Source: Thiocapsa sp. (lineage in GTDB: Bacteria; Pseudomonadota; Gammaproteobacteria; Chromatiales; Chromatiaceae). Taken from it: a DNA stretch of 64,000 nucleotides. The stretch covers positions 3,538,001 to 3,602,000 of the forward strand of contig NZ_CP073760.1 in assembly GCF_018399035.1 (NCBI RefSeq), read 5' to 3'. The notes under the pieces are model-generated. The model had not been told where the DNA came from, did no database searches, and saw only the letters and a list, made by a program, of their open reading frames with translations. Every line of letters starts with the position of its first letter. The stretch's first letter is position 1. Shown here piece after piece: positions 51,524 through 61,038 of the stretch. The translations under genes were made by a program, and so were the position numbers.

Positions 51524-53113
51524 CTGTCCCGAATGGCACTAACTTAAGCCAAAACCGCTGTAAAAACAGTCCGTCCTGAGCGTCATCCGCAACGCGCGAG
51601 CGGCGCTCAACGCTGTTTCTTGGGGTGGCCATGTTCGCGGACCTCCTCCTGCGCGATCTTCCGCGGCTTGGTCAACAGCGGGTCGCTTTTCAGGCGCCGC
51701 TTCAAGGCGCGCGGTTCGATCCGACCGGCTCGTCGACCTACGCGGGGTTGGGCCATCAGCACCAACAGGGCATGGATGCAGACGCTGTCGTGGGTGCCGC
51801 CGCACTGCAGTACGCAGCCCCACATCTGCACGACATGCTTGAAGCTGAGCTGGCGCGGGATCTGGTCCGCCACCACAGCGGCCTGCGCCATCAAGAGCCG
51901 GATCAGATTGTAGGCCAAGAGGTAGACCCACAGTTCCTTGAGGGCCATCGCCGGGGTTTTGCAGCGCAGATGCTCCATGCCGAGCGTGGTCTCGAGGTTT
52001 CTCAGATCCAGCTCGACGTGCCGGCGCTGCCGGTACAGCACCTTGAGCATGGACTTGGGGGTCGCCTTCGGGCAGAGCAGCGTGGTGACCATGATCTTGC
52101 CGCCGGCCTGAAACTCGCGCACCTTCAGAGTCGCCGGGGCTTGCGCGTATTCCTCGGGGCTCATCCAGTCGGGTCGCTTCTTCGGCTTGCTCGGCACGAT
52201 CAGGTGATCGCGCGCGCCGAGCCGCTCACCGAGGCGGAAATCGGTGCTGCGCTTGCGCGCACCGTGCTGCTCGAACAGCCCGTCCACGCCGCCGCGCACC
52301 AGCTCGCAGAGCAGAAAATAGGTCGCGTAGAAGGCGTCGCCGAGAAGGATCTCCCCGCTTTGGAGGCTGTCGAGCAGCTCGCGCAGCAGCGTCTGCTCGT
52401 CGCTGCCCTTTCCCGCGCAGGGGCCGAGCGCGGCATCGAGTACAGCCCCGGTCGCCAGGCACACCAAGGCCACCAACCGTGCGATCGGAAAGCCCAGGCC
52501 GGCCTTCTGGCTGGCGGGCTGCGGATACTTGGCCTGGTTCTGCGGGGTATCGGACAAGGTCACCGTCGCGCCGTCGACCAGGCGCACCCGTCGCCCCTGC
52601 CACAGCCACCAGCCGGGCGCAGCCTTTGCCACCAACCCCGCGGCCTCGCGCGCCAGCGTCGTGATCATCGGCAACGGCAGGCGCGTCCGGGCTTGGCAAT
52701 AGGCACTGGTGTTGGTCGCGAGGGGTTCGTCGCCGTCGAGCGCACGCCGTACCGCCGCGGCGTTGACCACGGCACGGCAACTGCCGTCCTCCGAGAGCGC
52801 TTGGGTCATGAACATTGCCAGGGTCTCGGTCGGGGTGTACACCCGCTTGCGAAACGGCGGCTGGAGCGCTTCGACCCGGTCGAGCAGCTGCGGAGCGCTC
52901 AACAGGTCGAAGAATCCGCCGACATCGGTGTCGGCGACATGGGCAAGGACGCGTTGCCGTTGCGCGGCGTGCTGGTTAGGATGCATGGGGGCTGCCGTCC
53001 GAGGTGGTGAGTTGGCTTTGGCGAGTTCAGCCTATCACCTTGGCAGCCCCTAACCCAATCTTTTCAGGATCTTGCGACCGCACCCTTCCTTATCTTAGCG
53101 CCATTCGGGTCAG
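51524..53113 (-). mobile_element. IS4-family insertion sequence
   Basis: About 1.59 kb. Left end CTGTCCCGAATGGCACTAAC (51524-) and right end, read inward, CTGACCCGAATGGCGCTAAG (53113-) match in 21 of 25 positions and define imperfect terminal inverted repeats. A further hairpin GGGGCTGCC...GGCAGCCCC (52987-53049) precedes the transposase start. No clear target duplication seen. Confidence 0.8.
51607..52986 (-). CDS. IS4-family transposase
   Basis: 459 residues, uninterrupted. DDE positions are plausible: Asp in RLVDGATVTLSDT, Asp in EILLGDAFYATYFLL, and Glu in the YRQRRHVELDLRNLETTLGMEHLRCKTP segment (the Y-(2)-R-(3)-E signature region). The C-terminal tail is basic. Intact element, possibly active. 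Confidence 0.93.
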   Translation of the reverse strand: MHPNQHAAQRQRVLAHVADTDVGGFFDLLSAPQLLDRVEALQPPFRKRVYTPTETLAMFMTQALSEDGSCRAVVNAAAVRRALDGDEPLATNTSAYCQARTRLPLPMITTLAREAAGLVAKAAPGWWLWQGRRVRLVDGATVTLSDTPQNQAKYPQPASQKAGLGFPIARLVALVCLATGAVLDAALGPCAGKGSDEQTLLRELLDSLQSGEILLGDAFYATYFLLCELVRGGVDGLFEQHGARKRSTDFRLGERLGARDHLIVPSKPKKRPDWMSPEEYAQAPATLKVREFQAGGKIMVTTLLCPKATPKSMLKVLYRQRRHVELDLRNLETTLGMEHLRCKTPAMALKELWVYLLAYNLIRLLMAQAAVVADQIPRQLSFKHVVQMWGCVLQCGGTHDSVCIHALLVLMAQPRVGRRAGRIEPRALKRRLKSDPLLTKPRKIAQEEVREHGHPKKQR

Positions 53114-53171
53114 AGCCCTTCCTCGATGCTATACCTCTTCGGGAAGAAATAGGGGGAATAACCGGGACAGG

Positions 53172-53636
53172 TCACAATTGACCTGTCGACCAATCCGACT
53201 GGCTCACAGCAACCAGGCTATCCCAATCATCTGGCGGATTCCCTCGCTCAAGCATCTTCTCGAATGTGGCGTAAGGATCGGACTTGCTACCTGCCGCCCG
53301 CAGCGTCTGCTCATCGTTGACCCAGGCGAACACGATGGTCTTTGCTCTGGAATCGTAGCGGAAGAACAGGCGGAACCGCCGTCCGACCTTCGCGCGTCGC
53401 CAATGCCGATAGGCTGGACCAAGGGTGTTGCCTTGGCGGTATTCGTCCCGCGCGGGATCGCTCGGCACGGTCTCCAGGATCAACTGGCTCAACGCACGAA
53501 ACAGCTTGACATTGGCATTGCGCTCAAAGTCCATCGGAGCGTTGCGCTCGGCACGTGCCGCGGCGGCTTGCAGCTTTTGAAGCTGCTCGACGATGCAACC
53601 ATGGAACAGGAGCACCCATCCGTGACGCTGGATCAA
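53172..53636 (-). CDS. yhaV: YhaV toxin
   Basis: 154 residues, full YhaV: MIQRHGWVLLFHGCIVEQLQKL, then GNTLGPAYRHWRRAKVGRRFRLFFRYDS and KTIVFAWVNDEQTLR. RelE-superfamily ribonuclease toxin that cleaves translated mRNA. Overlaps the antitoxin stop by 4 bases (ATGA). Confidence 0.95.
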   Translation of the reverse strand: MIQRHGWVLLFHGCIVEQLQKLQAAAARAERNAPMDFERNANVKLFRALSQLILETVPSDPARDEYRQGNTLGPAYRHWRRAKVGRRFRLFFRYDSRAKTIVFAWVNDEQTLRAAGSKSDPYATFEKMLERGNPPDDWDSLVAVSQSDWSTGQL

Positions 53637-53950
53637 AGTGCCACGTCTCCCTCAATGTCTTCATCGAAGTCCACGGCGTGACCGGCGCTTGCGAGCATGG
53701 CCCGGGCAAGCTCCACGGGTAATGCTCCGACGTGCTTACCGGTGCGGATGTCCGCTTCCAGGAGACTCAGAAACGCTCCGATCGCCGGATCTTGATGCTC
53801 GGACTCAGCGCGGGTGACGATGACCTCGCCGCCACGCAGCTCGAAGGCCACCTTGCCACCAGTGGTCACACCCAGCGTCTGCCGGATGGACTTGGGCAGG
53901 GTGATCTGGCCCTTGGAGGTCAGGGTGGCAATTTCGTGGATGCCAGTCAT
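53633..53950 (-). CDS. prlF: PrlF antitoxin
   Basis: 105 residues: ATLTSKGQITLPKSIRQTLGV is the AbrB/SpoVT DNA-binding fold; the C-terminal LEADIRTGKHVGALPVELARAM segment is typical of PrlF (SohA). Encoded directly before yhaV, expected to autoregulate the pair. Confidence 0.95.
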   Translation of the reverse strand: MTGIHEIATLTSKGQITLPKSIRQTLGVTTGGKVAFELRGGEVIVTRAESEHQDPAIGAFLSLLEADIRTGKHVGALPVELARAMLASAGHAVDFDEDIEGDVAL

Positions 53951-53999
53951 GACATTTACCCCTTATCATAATAACAGCACAAATGTAAGGAAAACGCCT

Positions 54000-56129
54000 T
54001 ACGCTGTCAACCGAGAGCCTGGGTAGAGTAGAGGGCAGGTGTCCCGTGACGGTAGATCCGGCCTATCTGTTGCCGCCCCTTTCGTTTGGCGGTGCCTCAC
54101 TAGCCGAACCCTGGTCCCGGTAGCCAGCCCTCCCTCATCAGTAGGGTCGGGAACTGGCGCGCCGACGTTAGGGTCCGGTGGGACCTCCAGCACTTTCGTG
54201 CTGGCCCTCAGTCCGGCTCCCATGATCACGTTTCCAGCCCCCGCCACGTCAAACCCGGCGTGCCGTTTTCCGGCACCGGGCTTTCCTGCCGACTTCACAT
54301 CCAGGGTTATGAGACCTCTTGCACTGGGAGCGCTTTCGGCTTACGCAGCCCGATTCGGTACCCGTCGTAGAGCCCGAGCACCTCGTATAGCCACGTCCTA
54401 CTCCACCTCTTCCAGCCAAAGCCCTGACGCTGACGCGCGCGCATTAAATGGCGCCGAATCTTCTTCTCCACCCAATCTTGGACATACCCGAAACAGCGAC
54501 TGGAGTGCCCCACCCGAAAGTAGCCTACCCACCCCCTGAGGATCGGATTGATCAAGGCGATCACCCGATCGATCGGCTGCGAGCGGTAGCGGCGGAACAC
54601 GTCCTTGAGGCGTTGCAGGATCGCGGTACGCGCCTTCATCCGTGGCGTGTAACGCGCGCCCCAGACCCCGCGCCGAGTCTTGGCCCGGCGGAAGTCAAAG
54701 CCCGGGAAGCTGAATGCCCCTCCCTGGCTCAGGTCCAGTCGTCGTGTCTTGTCTTGATTGAGTTGCACATCGAGCTTGGCCAACTCCTCGACCAAGCGTC
54801 GCCAGGCCGCGTCCTCGAGCCAGTTCCACCGGCGATACCCATCGACCAAGATCACCAGGTCATCGGCATAACGGGCATACTCGATATAGGTATAGCGTCC
54901 GTTGCGGGTGACCTCCTTGGCCCGCTCCAGCATCCGGTCGACCTCGTTGAGGTAGAGGTTACTGAGCAGGGGTGAGATCACACCGCCTTGCGGAACGCCC
55001 CGCTTGCCACTGGCCTTGAGGATACGCTTGAGCAAGCCCAAGACCTGATCATCGCGGACCCGCTCCGCCACCTTCCCCAAGAGGAGATCGTGACGAACCG
55101 TGTCGAAGTACGACGCCAGGTCCACATCAATCACATAGGTCTTGTTGCTCACAATCGCCTCGGCCACGCGCTGCACGGCTTGATGCGCCGTGCGCTTGGG
55201 TCGGTATCCATAGCTTCCATCCTGGAAGTCAGCCTCGAAGATCGGCTCCAGAATCAGCTTGAGCGCCCCCTGGACCACGCGATCGCGAATGCAGGGAATC
55301 CCGGGACGCGCATGCGCCCGTCTCCCTGGGAATCTCCCGGCGGCGATTCGGTTGCGGTCGGTAGGTTCCGGTGACCAGCTCATCCCGGATGCCTTGCAGA
55401 AACGCCTCAACGCCAGCCGCCTCGATGGCCGCGAACGTCACCCCGTCACTGCCGGGGGCACCGTTGTTCGCTTTCGCCATCGCATAGGCCGCGTGCAGGG
55501 TCTCCTCTTTGCACACGTGGACGTAGAGTCCCCAGAAGCGCCAGGCCGGTTCAGCCTTCGCCTTGATGTAGATCCTCTTCCTCAGGTCTTGCAGATCGAT
55601 GGGCGTCGTTGTCATCTCGCCCCTGCCTCCCGTCTTGTTTAAGGATTGCCAACAGTAGGGCGCCTTCGCTCCACGGACATTACCCCGCTTCAGCGCTACT
55701 ACGCGCCCATCCGCCACCCGCTCGCCTTCGGTCCACTTCCCGGTGTCGCCGGTTATAGGACCTACCTTGCTCCGGGGATTTCGCCCTGGGGCGAGACGGG
55801 CTTCTCCAGTTGCTTAGCGTGCCCTTGCCACCATGCCGTCGCTACTCACCCCGCCGAAGTGGTCGGATCGTCTCGGTCAGACTTCGACCCGCCATGCTGC
55901 CTTCGCCCCACGGTTGCAGGCTCGGCCTTCGGAGCTACGCATTGTCGAGGCCATCATTGCGTTCACTGTTGTTACGGCCTGGTGACTCGCCACCTCCCCA
56001 AGGACGGTGCTGTCGATCGGCTTCAGGGTCTTGGTCTCCCGCCACCCTGCGATCCAAGCTACGGGGCTCCTGACTGTTACCCCGGCAGGACTGTCTCCTG
56101 CTGAACACGCCAGCCTTCGCTGGACACAC
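54000..56129 (-). mobile_element. Group II intron (approximate limits)
   Basis: A maturase/reverse transcriptase frame flanked by structured non-coding DNA. On the minus strand a GTGTG at 56129-56125 fits the group II 5' consensus; about 510 bases of domain I-III-like sequence precede the maturase start at 55615. The 3' end was not located: I could not identify a convincing domain V between 54000 and 54306, so the left limit is a guess. Confidence 0.5.
54307..55615 (-). pseudogene. Group II intron maturase, frameshifted
   Basis: Reverse transcriptase/maturase. The N-terminal part (MTTTPIDLQDLRKRIY... NNGAPGSDGVTF... YRPQPNRRREIP) is in one frame and the rest (PGIPCIRDRVVQGALKLILEPIFEADFQDGSYGYRPKRTAHQAV, active site YARYADDLVIL, GGVISPLLSNLYLNEVD, and a C-terminal maturase region ending LYDGYRIG) in another. 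The break is near 55310, around the IP-x-x-NGK-R-LGIP motif; simple restoration seems to need two indels. The intron is probably immobile unless helped in trans. Confidence 0.85.
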
Positions 56130-56162
56130 AACCGTGCATACAGTTCTCCCGTACACGGCTTT
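56130..56162 (-). ncRNA. Group II intron domain V-like hairpin
   Basis: On the minus strand AGCCGTGTACGGGAGAACTG then TATGCACGGTT folds into the domain V shape (AGC start, GAGAA loop, two-base bulge) and matches 3' ends of known group II introns. It lies upstream of, not downstream of, the maturase, directly before the GTGTG start of the next intron, so it appears to be the 3' remnant of an older intron. Confidence 0.6.
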
Positions 56163-56790
56163 CCGATGTGCGTCACTGCCGAGCATGCGCTGCACTCCAG
56201 CAAGCTTGGCTCGACAATCAAGCGTCCGCCACAGCGTCCTGATCATTATTGGAGTGGCTAGCGACAAGGTCGCAATCTCCTGATCCTCCGCGCTTTGGAT
56301 GCGTGCACAAAGTAGGGCTCCTTTCCTCGGGCCGGGTTATGTTGTCCCAGGCCCTCAAACGGTACTATGAGCCCCTCCGACTCCCGTGACGGCCCGCGTC
56401 GACTTCGGACTCGCCTTATACGGCACGGTTGACGGTTCTGCGCCGCCACCGTCACGGGTCTCCCGCACTGGGACTGATCAACTTCCACCACATGCCACCC
56501 CTGCTACCCCGGAAGAATCGATGGGACGCTCTCGTTGTCTCTTCCCACCGGCGGCGGCCTTCCCCTTCTGACCACAGGGTCGGCTTCTTCGATTAAGTGA
56601 CGAGGCTACCTCTAGGTTCGCTTGCGCTGCGGCCTGCGGTTTTGCACCCACGAAACTCACGACCCTTGGTTACCCAAACGCCGCTCCGGGGCACTACAAT
56701 GGTGTACGAGCAACTCCATCGGCGGGACTTAGACCCGCAAGTTAATCAGCCTGTTACGGCATACGGTCAGGTCTTGACATGTGCCTATTT
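56163..56790. other. Non-coding remnant DNA beside the intron
   Basis: About 630 bases without a supported gene. The sequence (for example ACGGTTGACGGTTCTGCGCC near 56425) looks like widely dispersed non-coding DNA found beside group II introns in proteobacteria. Short open frames on both strands have no family signature. Confidence 0.5.
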
Positions 56791-56794
56791 TCGC

Positions 56795-57504
56795 TCATGG
56801 GTTTGGTTCGGGCGTGCTGGAAGTTCGGCGCCGAAACAGCAGGTCCGCCTGCACCGGCTCACCCTGGTGGACATGGGTATTGAAGCGCCCGTCCAAGCCG
56901 AACCCGGCGTCGATCAGAAAGCGCTCGATTTCCTCGTGCAGGGCCTGGCCCTCGTAGAGCTCGACATAGACCGCATCGACGTTCGGCAGCAGATCGGTGG
57001 CGCCCTTGAGCACCTCCAGCTCGAAGCCTTGGACGTCGATCTTCAGCAGCACGGGCCGCGTCAGGGGTGTCGGGAGACAGGCATCGAGACGCTTGATCGG
57101 CACGCGCAGCTCGCCGGATTCTTCCATCCCGTAGATGGCCTTCTGGCGTGCGCCCAAGGCCAGAAGGGAGGAGGAGTCGGTGCGGGTGGCGAGATGCATG
57201 CGGCCTTCGCCGGGGGCGGCTCCCAAGGCGCAGTCGTGGATCTCGGCCTGTCCGCGGGTGACGCGGGCGAGCTTGGCGCGGGGTCCGGGAAGCGGCTCGA
57301 AGCAGATCAGCCGGGCCTTGGTCAACGGGTGCGGGCGTAGACGGCGAATTGGCCTTTGTTGGCGCCGACGTCGATGACGGTGGCGAAACGGTCGCGTCCG
57401 AGGGCGACGTCGTGGTCCAGCGTGCCGGCCACGCCGTGCAGCAGTGCGGGCCAGCAGGCGGGGCTTTGTAGAAGCTTGGCGTACTTGCGCAGACGGGGCG
57501 ACAT
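56795..57504 (-). pseudogene. FkbM-type methyltransferase, frameshifted
   Basis: The frame from ATG 57504 gives the start of the domain (FATVIDVGANKGQFAVYARTR) and stops at 57322; the next frame continues TKARLICFEPLPGPRAKL ... LLKIDVQGFELEVLKGATDLL... VYVELYEGQALHEEIERFL to 56795. One missing base near 57325 explains the break. FkbM proteins O-methylate sugars or polyketides, often in polysaccharide clusters; none is nearby. The start is fused in frame to the toxin gene upstream. Confidence 0.85.
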
Positions 57505-57783
57505 GTCGCGGGTCCTTGTCTTGTCGGGGGGATTCGGGGGCTGGCGACCAGGGATGTTGACCAGCCGGACGATGCCGCGATGCGGTTTGCCGTAGACAAT
57601 GGCCAACTCGCCAAAGTCTTTATCAAGGGTGATCAGAACACAGCCTTCGTCATAAGCCCTGCGCATGATCTCCTCGTCGCCCGGGTCGGGATCGGTCTCG
57701 CCCATCCAGCGCACATCGTGCCCGGCCGCGGTCAAGACCGCGGTCGTCCCGCCCCAGACGCAGGTGTCCAGCAGGAGCTTCAT
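57505..57783 (-). pseudogene. DUF5615 toxin, 3' end replaced
   Basis: About 80 residues of a DUF5615 PIN-like protein: MKLLLDTCVWGGTTAVLTAAGHDVRW, EEIMRRAYDEGCVLITLDKDFGELA and HRGIVRLVNIPGRQ. Normal family members continue about 30 residues; here the frame runs through a short linker straight into the FkbM start without a stop (to 57322). Overlaps the DUF433 gene by ATGA. Toxin is probably damaged. Confidence 0.8.
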
Positions 57784-58031
57784 GCCGCTGCGTTGACGAT
57801 CAGTGGCTCAACCCGTTCATGCTCAACCAACCGATGTGCATAAGCCAAACAGGCGAGGATGTCCTCCTGCTCCAACCAGGGATAGCCTTCGATAAGGGTC
57901 TCGAAATCATCACCGGCCGCAAGCATTCCCAGGACATGCTCTACTGCCAGTCGACAGCCGCGGATGATCGGTTTACCGCCGAAGATGGCTGGATTGACCG
58001 TGATGCGTTCCAACAGTTGGTTTTCGTTCAT
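57780..58031 (-). CDS. DUF433 antitoxin
   Basis: 83 residues: ERITVNPAIFGGKPIIRGCRLAVEHVLGMLAAGDDFETLIEGYPWLEQEDILACLAYA is the canonical DUF433 helix-turn-helix protein. It precedes DUF5615, the usual toxin-antitoxin order. From 58032 to 58364 there is only the dispersed repeat below. Confidence 0.93.
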   Translation of the reverse strand: MNENQLLERITVNPAIFGGKPIIRGCRLAVEHVLGMLAAGDDFETLIEGYPWLEQEDILACLAYAHRLVEHERVEPLIVNAAA

Positions 58032-58140
58032 CGTAAGGCACTCTTATCGATTGATTGTCGATGACCGGTTACGCGTGCGTGCTGTCTTATCGCCTGGGGA
58101 TTCTCCGGTTGTTGGTTTGCTTGCCGAGAAATCTTTCGTG

Positions 58141-58251
58141 ACTCCGACCGTCGTCGCACGTGGCGCGGAGCGCCAAGGGCATGCGTGACACCGCGGAGCG
58201 GGTGTCACGAGTCCCTTGAGGTCTGGGTGGCCGGTCTCATGGGCGAGGCCC
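58141..58251. repeat. Triple-hairpin dispersed repeat (copy 2)
   Basis: Same three-hairpin order as 19196-19311 (GTGGCGCGGAGCGCCA; TGACACCGCGGAGC / GGGTGTCA; GGCCGG...GAGGCC), with scattered substitutions that mostly keep the pairing. Confidence 0.75.
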
Positions 58252-58364
58252 TTGCCACTTCCATCCCGGAACCTGTCGGCTCCGACAGTCAGTCGCGGGG
58301 ATCTTCATCCGCGCCGACATGATTCCGCTTGATCTCGGCGACGGGCTCCCGCGCCCCAGGGACG

Positions 58365-60524
58365 TCAGACCACGCTGTGCCGAGCCTCCCCCTTCATCCG
58401 ACACTCCCCAGCCAAACGCCGCAGAAACTGCTCCGGCGTGAGCGTCTCGGCCAGGAGTGTACGCTGCCGAGCGACGGTCGCGAAGTCGCCGGGCGTGAGC
58501 GTCTCCAGTGTCGCAAGGTGCCGCGCGAGATCGGCCGGAACCGGGACGGCGGCATCCCCGAGGGCCTCGCGCGCGAAGAGCGCAAGCCGCTGTGCCGGTG
58601 CGAGCGCCCGAAAATGCAGCTTGAAGTCGAACCGCCGCAGTGCTGCAGGATCGATCCCGGACATGAGGTTGGTGGCGGCGACGAAGATGCCGGGATACTG
58701 CTCCATCTGCTGGAGCAGCTCGTTGACCTGGGTGCGCTCCCAGCTGTGGCGGGCCTCGCGTCGGTCGCCGAGGAAGCTGTCGACCTCGTCGAGCAGCAGC
58801 AGGCTGTGGGCGGGGTCGCTGTCGCGAAAGAGCCGGGCGAGGTTCTGCTCGGTCTCGCCGACGTAGGGGGAGATCAGATCGGAGGCGCGGCGGGCGATCA
58901 GCTCGCGATCCAGCGCCTCGGCGAGGATCTCGGCGAAGGCGCTCTTGCCGGTGCCGGGCGGGCCGTAGAAGCAGAGGCTGGCGTGGCCGGTGCGATCGAG
59001 TGCCTGGACGATCGCGCTCGGGGCGATCCCGCCGGCGAGGTTGAGGAAGGCGACGTCGAAGGCGATGCCGGGGCGGCGCCGCGGCGGGGTCGGGGCGCCG
59101 TGCAGGAGGCTGCGCATCGCGGCGAGTCCGTGGCGCACGGTCGGCTCCGGGGCGCTCTCCGGGCGCAGCTCGAGCAGGCGTCGGGCGGCGCCCAACTGTG
59201 CCGGGGCCAGGGCGGCATCGTCCGCCAGCGCGTCGAGCAGGGCCGGCGGCAGGCCGCAGTCGCCGAGGTGTGACTCGGCGATGCGTCGGCGCACCGAGCG
59301 CGGCGGGGTGGTGCAGGCGAGCGGCAGCAGGAAGCGGCGCAGGAAAGCCGGATCCATGCCGTCGGTACTGTTGGTGATCCAGATCGCGGGGACCGGGTTG
59401 TCTTCCAGGGTGCGGTTCATCCAGCCCTTTTGGTGTCCCGAACCGGCGCGACCACGCAGCAGGGCGATAAAGTCATCGTCGGTCTCGAAGACGTCCTCGA
59501 CCTCGTCGAAGATCAGCAGGGCATCGCGACGCCGTTCGAGCAGGCGTTGGGCGAGCAGATAGGCCGAGAGCCGACCCTTGCGCGAGAGCCCGTCGCCGTC
59601 CTCGTCGGCGCTGCGCACCTGATAGGCGCGCAGCCCGCAGGCGTCGGCCAAGGTGCGGGCCAGCTCGGTCTTGCCGGTGCCGGGTGCGCCGTGCAGCAGG
59701 GCGTTGACGCCGACGGCGCCGCTCGTCGCGGCGTGACCGAGGACCGCTTGCAGGTGCGCAAGCGCGTCGGCGAGATGGGGAAAGGCACTCGGCGGCCAGG
59801 CGGCGGCGGGTGCCGGCTCGATCAGGATGGCGAGGAGTGCCTCGGCATCCGTCGGCTCGGCATCCAGCAGCTCGCGCAGCAGGCTGGTCGGGCGGACGAA
59901 GTCTTCCAGGTCGCAGGGATCGCCGGTGTAGTCGAGCAGACCGAGGCGACGCAGCGGGGCTTGGCGGGTCAGGGCCTCGCGCAGGACGCGCTCGGGGATC
60001 GCGAGGGCCGCGCTCAGGCGCGGCCGATTGATGCGCGCGGTGGCCTGCTCGTAGCGACGCAGGACGAACCGCAGCGGCTCGTGGGCGTCGCACTCGACGA
60101 GATAGGCGAGGATCTGCAGATCGGTCGGATCCAGTCCGAGGCTCTCGCCGAGGATCGCGAGCACGGGCGGCGTCGGCTCCGCCGTGTCGGCTGACGCCAG
60201 ACGGGTCAGGAGGCTGCGCGGGATGCCCTGGAGCAGCCGACGCAGACGCCCGCGCAGGACGGCATCGTCTGCCGGTTGCAGGGCGTCGTCGTCGGCGTCC
60301 GCCCAGGCGTCGTCCGGATCGCGACCGACGGCGTTGGCCAGGAAGGCCGCCACCTGCTCGGGCTCGAACAGCGGCAGACAGAGGGTCCAGAGCGCGCCGA
60401 GTGTGGAGCGGTCGTCGAGCTTGGGGTGTGCGCGCACCAGTTGCAGGGCATAGCGCGCGGCCCGCCGCGCCGAGGCCGGCACGGCGGCAAAGTCCTTGCG
60501 CCAGAGTGTGCGGGGTTGGGGCAT
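58365..60524 (-). CDS. Tandem AAA ATPase
   Basis: 719 residues. An N-terminal helical domain of about 250 residues is followed by two AAA modules: Walker A GAPGTGKT near 280 with Walker B LLIFDEVEDVF near 336, and Walker A GPPGTGKS near 520 with Walker B LLLLDEVDSFLGDRR near 575 and sensor VAATNLMSGIDPAALRRFD. The second module is closest to Spastin/ClpX-like unfoldases. The ATG at 60524 lies 2 bases after the small gene upstream; the long open frame to 61010 is not coding. Operon with 60527-60952 and divergent from a WYL regulator, a layout seen in defence loci. Confidence 0.88.
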   Translation of the reverse strand: MPQPRTLWRKDFAAVPASARRAARYALQLVRAHPKLDDRSTLGALWTLCLPLFEPEQVAAFLANAVGRDPDDAWADADDDALQPADDAVLRGRLRRLLQGIPRSLLTRLASADTAEPTPPVLAILGESLGLDPTDLQILAYLVECDAHEPLRFVLRRYEQATARINRPRLSAALAIPERVLREALTRQAPLRRLGLLDYTGDPCDLEDFVRPTSLLRELLDAEPTDAEALLAILIEPAPAAAWPPSAFPHLADALAHLQAVLGHAATSGAVGVNALLHGAPGTGKTELARTLADACGLRAYQVRSADEDGDGLSRKGRLSAYLLAQRLLERRRDALLIFDEVEDVFETDDDFIALLRGRAGSGHQKGWMNRTLEDNPVPAIWITNSTDGMDPAFLRRFLLPLACTTPPRSVRRRIAESHLGDCGLPPALLDALADDAALAPAQLGAARRLLELRPESAPEPTVRHGLAAMRSLLHGAPTPPRRRPGIAFDVAFLNLAGGIAPSAIVQALDRTGHASLCFYGPPGTGKSAFAEILAEALDRELIARRASDLISPYVGETEQNLARLFRDSDPAHSLLLLDEVDSFLGDRREARHSWERTQVNELLQQMEQYPGIFVAATNLMSGIDPAALRRFDFKLHFRALAPAQRLALFAREALGDAAVPVPADLARHLATLETLTPGDFATVARQRTLLAETLTPEQFLRRLAGECRMKGEARHSVV

Positions 60525-60526
60525 GC

Positions 60527-60952
60527 TCAGACCTCCCGTGTCCAGGGTTGCAGACGGCGACCGTCGAAGTGCCAGGTCAGCAGCTCGCCGCGGGCCGGAC
60601 CGCTGTCGATGAAGAGACCGAGGACCAGGTCGAGCGGCTCGTTGAAATAGGTGCTCCCGGACTCGCGCTCGCCGTCGACGACGGGCGGATCCAGCACCTC
60701 CATGACCACGGCGGGCTGACCGTAGCGCGGGATACGGCGGTTCTTCAGGCCCGTTTTCCAGGTCACCAGATCGCCGACCGCAAAGGTGTGACGCTCTTGA
60801 AAGGAGCGGCAGCGTTCGGCGAGGGCCGCGCCGATGTCGCCGCTGAGATCGTCGAGCGGCTCGTTGTCGAGCAGATCCTGCGGATGCTCGTCGCTCAGGC
60901 CGATGCGGGCGAGCAGCTCGCGCGAGGAGAGTGAGCGGTCGTGTCGGGACAT
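60527..60952 (-). CDS. Small partner of the tandem AAA ATPase
   Basis: 141 residues. Middle section FAVGDLVTWKTGLKNRRIPRYGQPAVVMEVLDPP looks like a small beta-barrel, followed by GSTYFNEPLDLVLGLFIDSGPARGELLTWHFDGRRLQPW. I recognise no named family. The gene ends 2 bases before the ATPase start, so the products probably act together. Start ATG 60952 follows a divergent 86-base promoter region shared with the WYL gene. Confidence 0.7.
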   Translation of the reverse strand: MSRHDRSLSSRELLARIGLSDEHPQDLLDNEPLDDLSGDIGAALAERCRSFQERHTFAVGDLVTWKTGLKNRRIPRYGQPAVVMEVLDPPVVDGERESGSTYFNEPLDLVLGLFIDSGPARGELLTWHFDGRRLQPWTREV

Positions 60953-61038
60953 GATGGAGACCTCGTCGGTGGGGCGGATTCGGCGACGGGATCCATTTGA
61001 CCATGGGCATGCGTCACACCCTGTCGTACACTCGGCAC

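Noticed and set aside
55935..56571. Small open frames on both strands beside the intron
   Set aside because: They fall in structured non-coding intron DNA and in dispersed non-coding sequence; the residues 'HRKAVYGRTVCTV' are a translated domain V hairpin.
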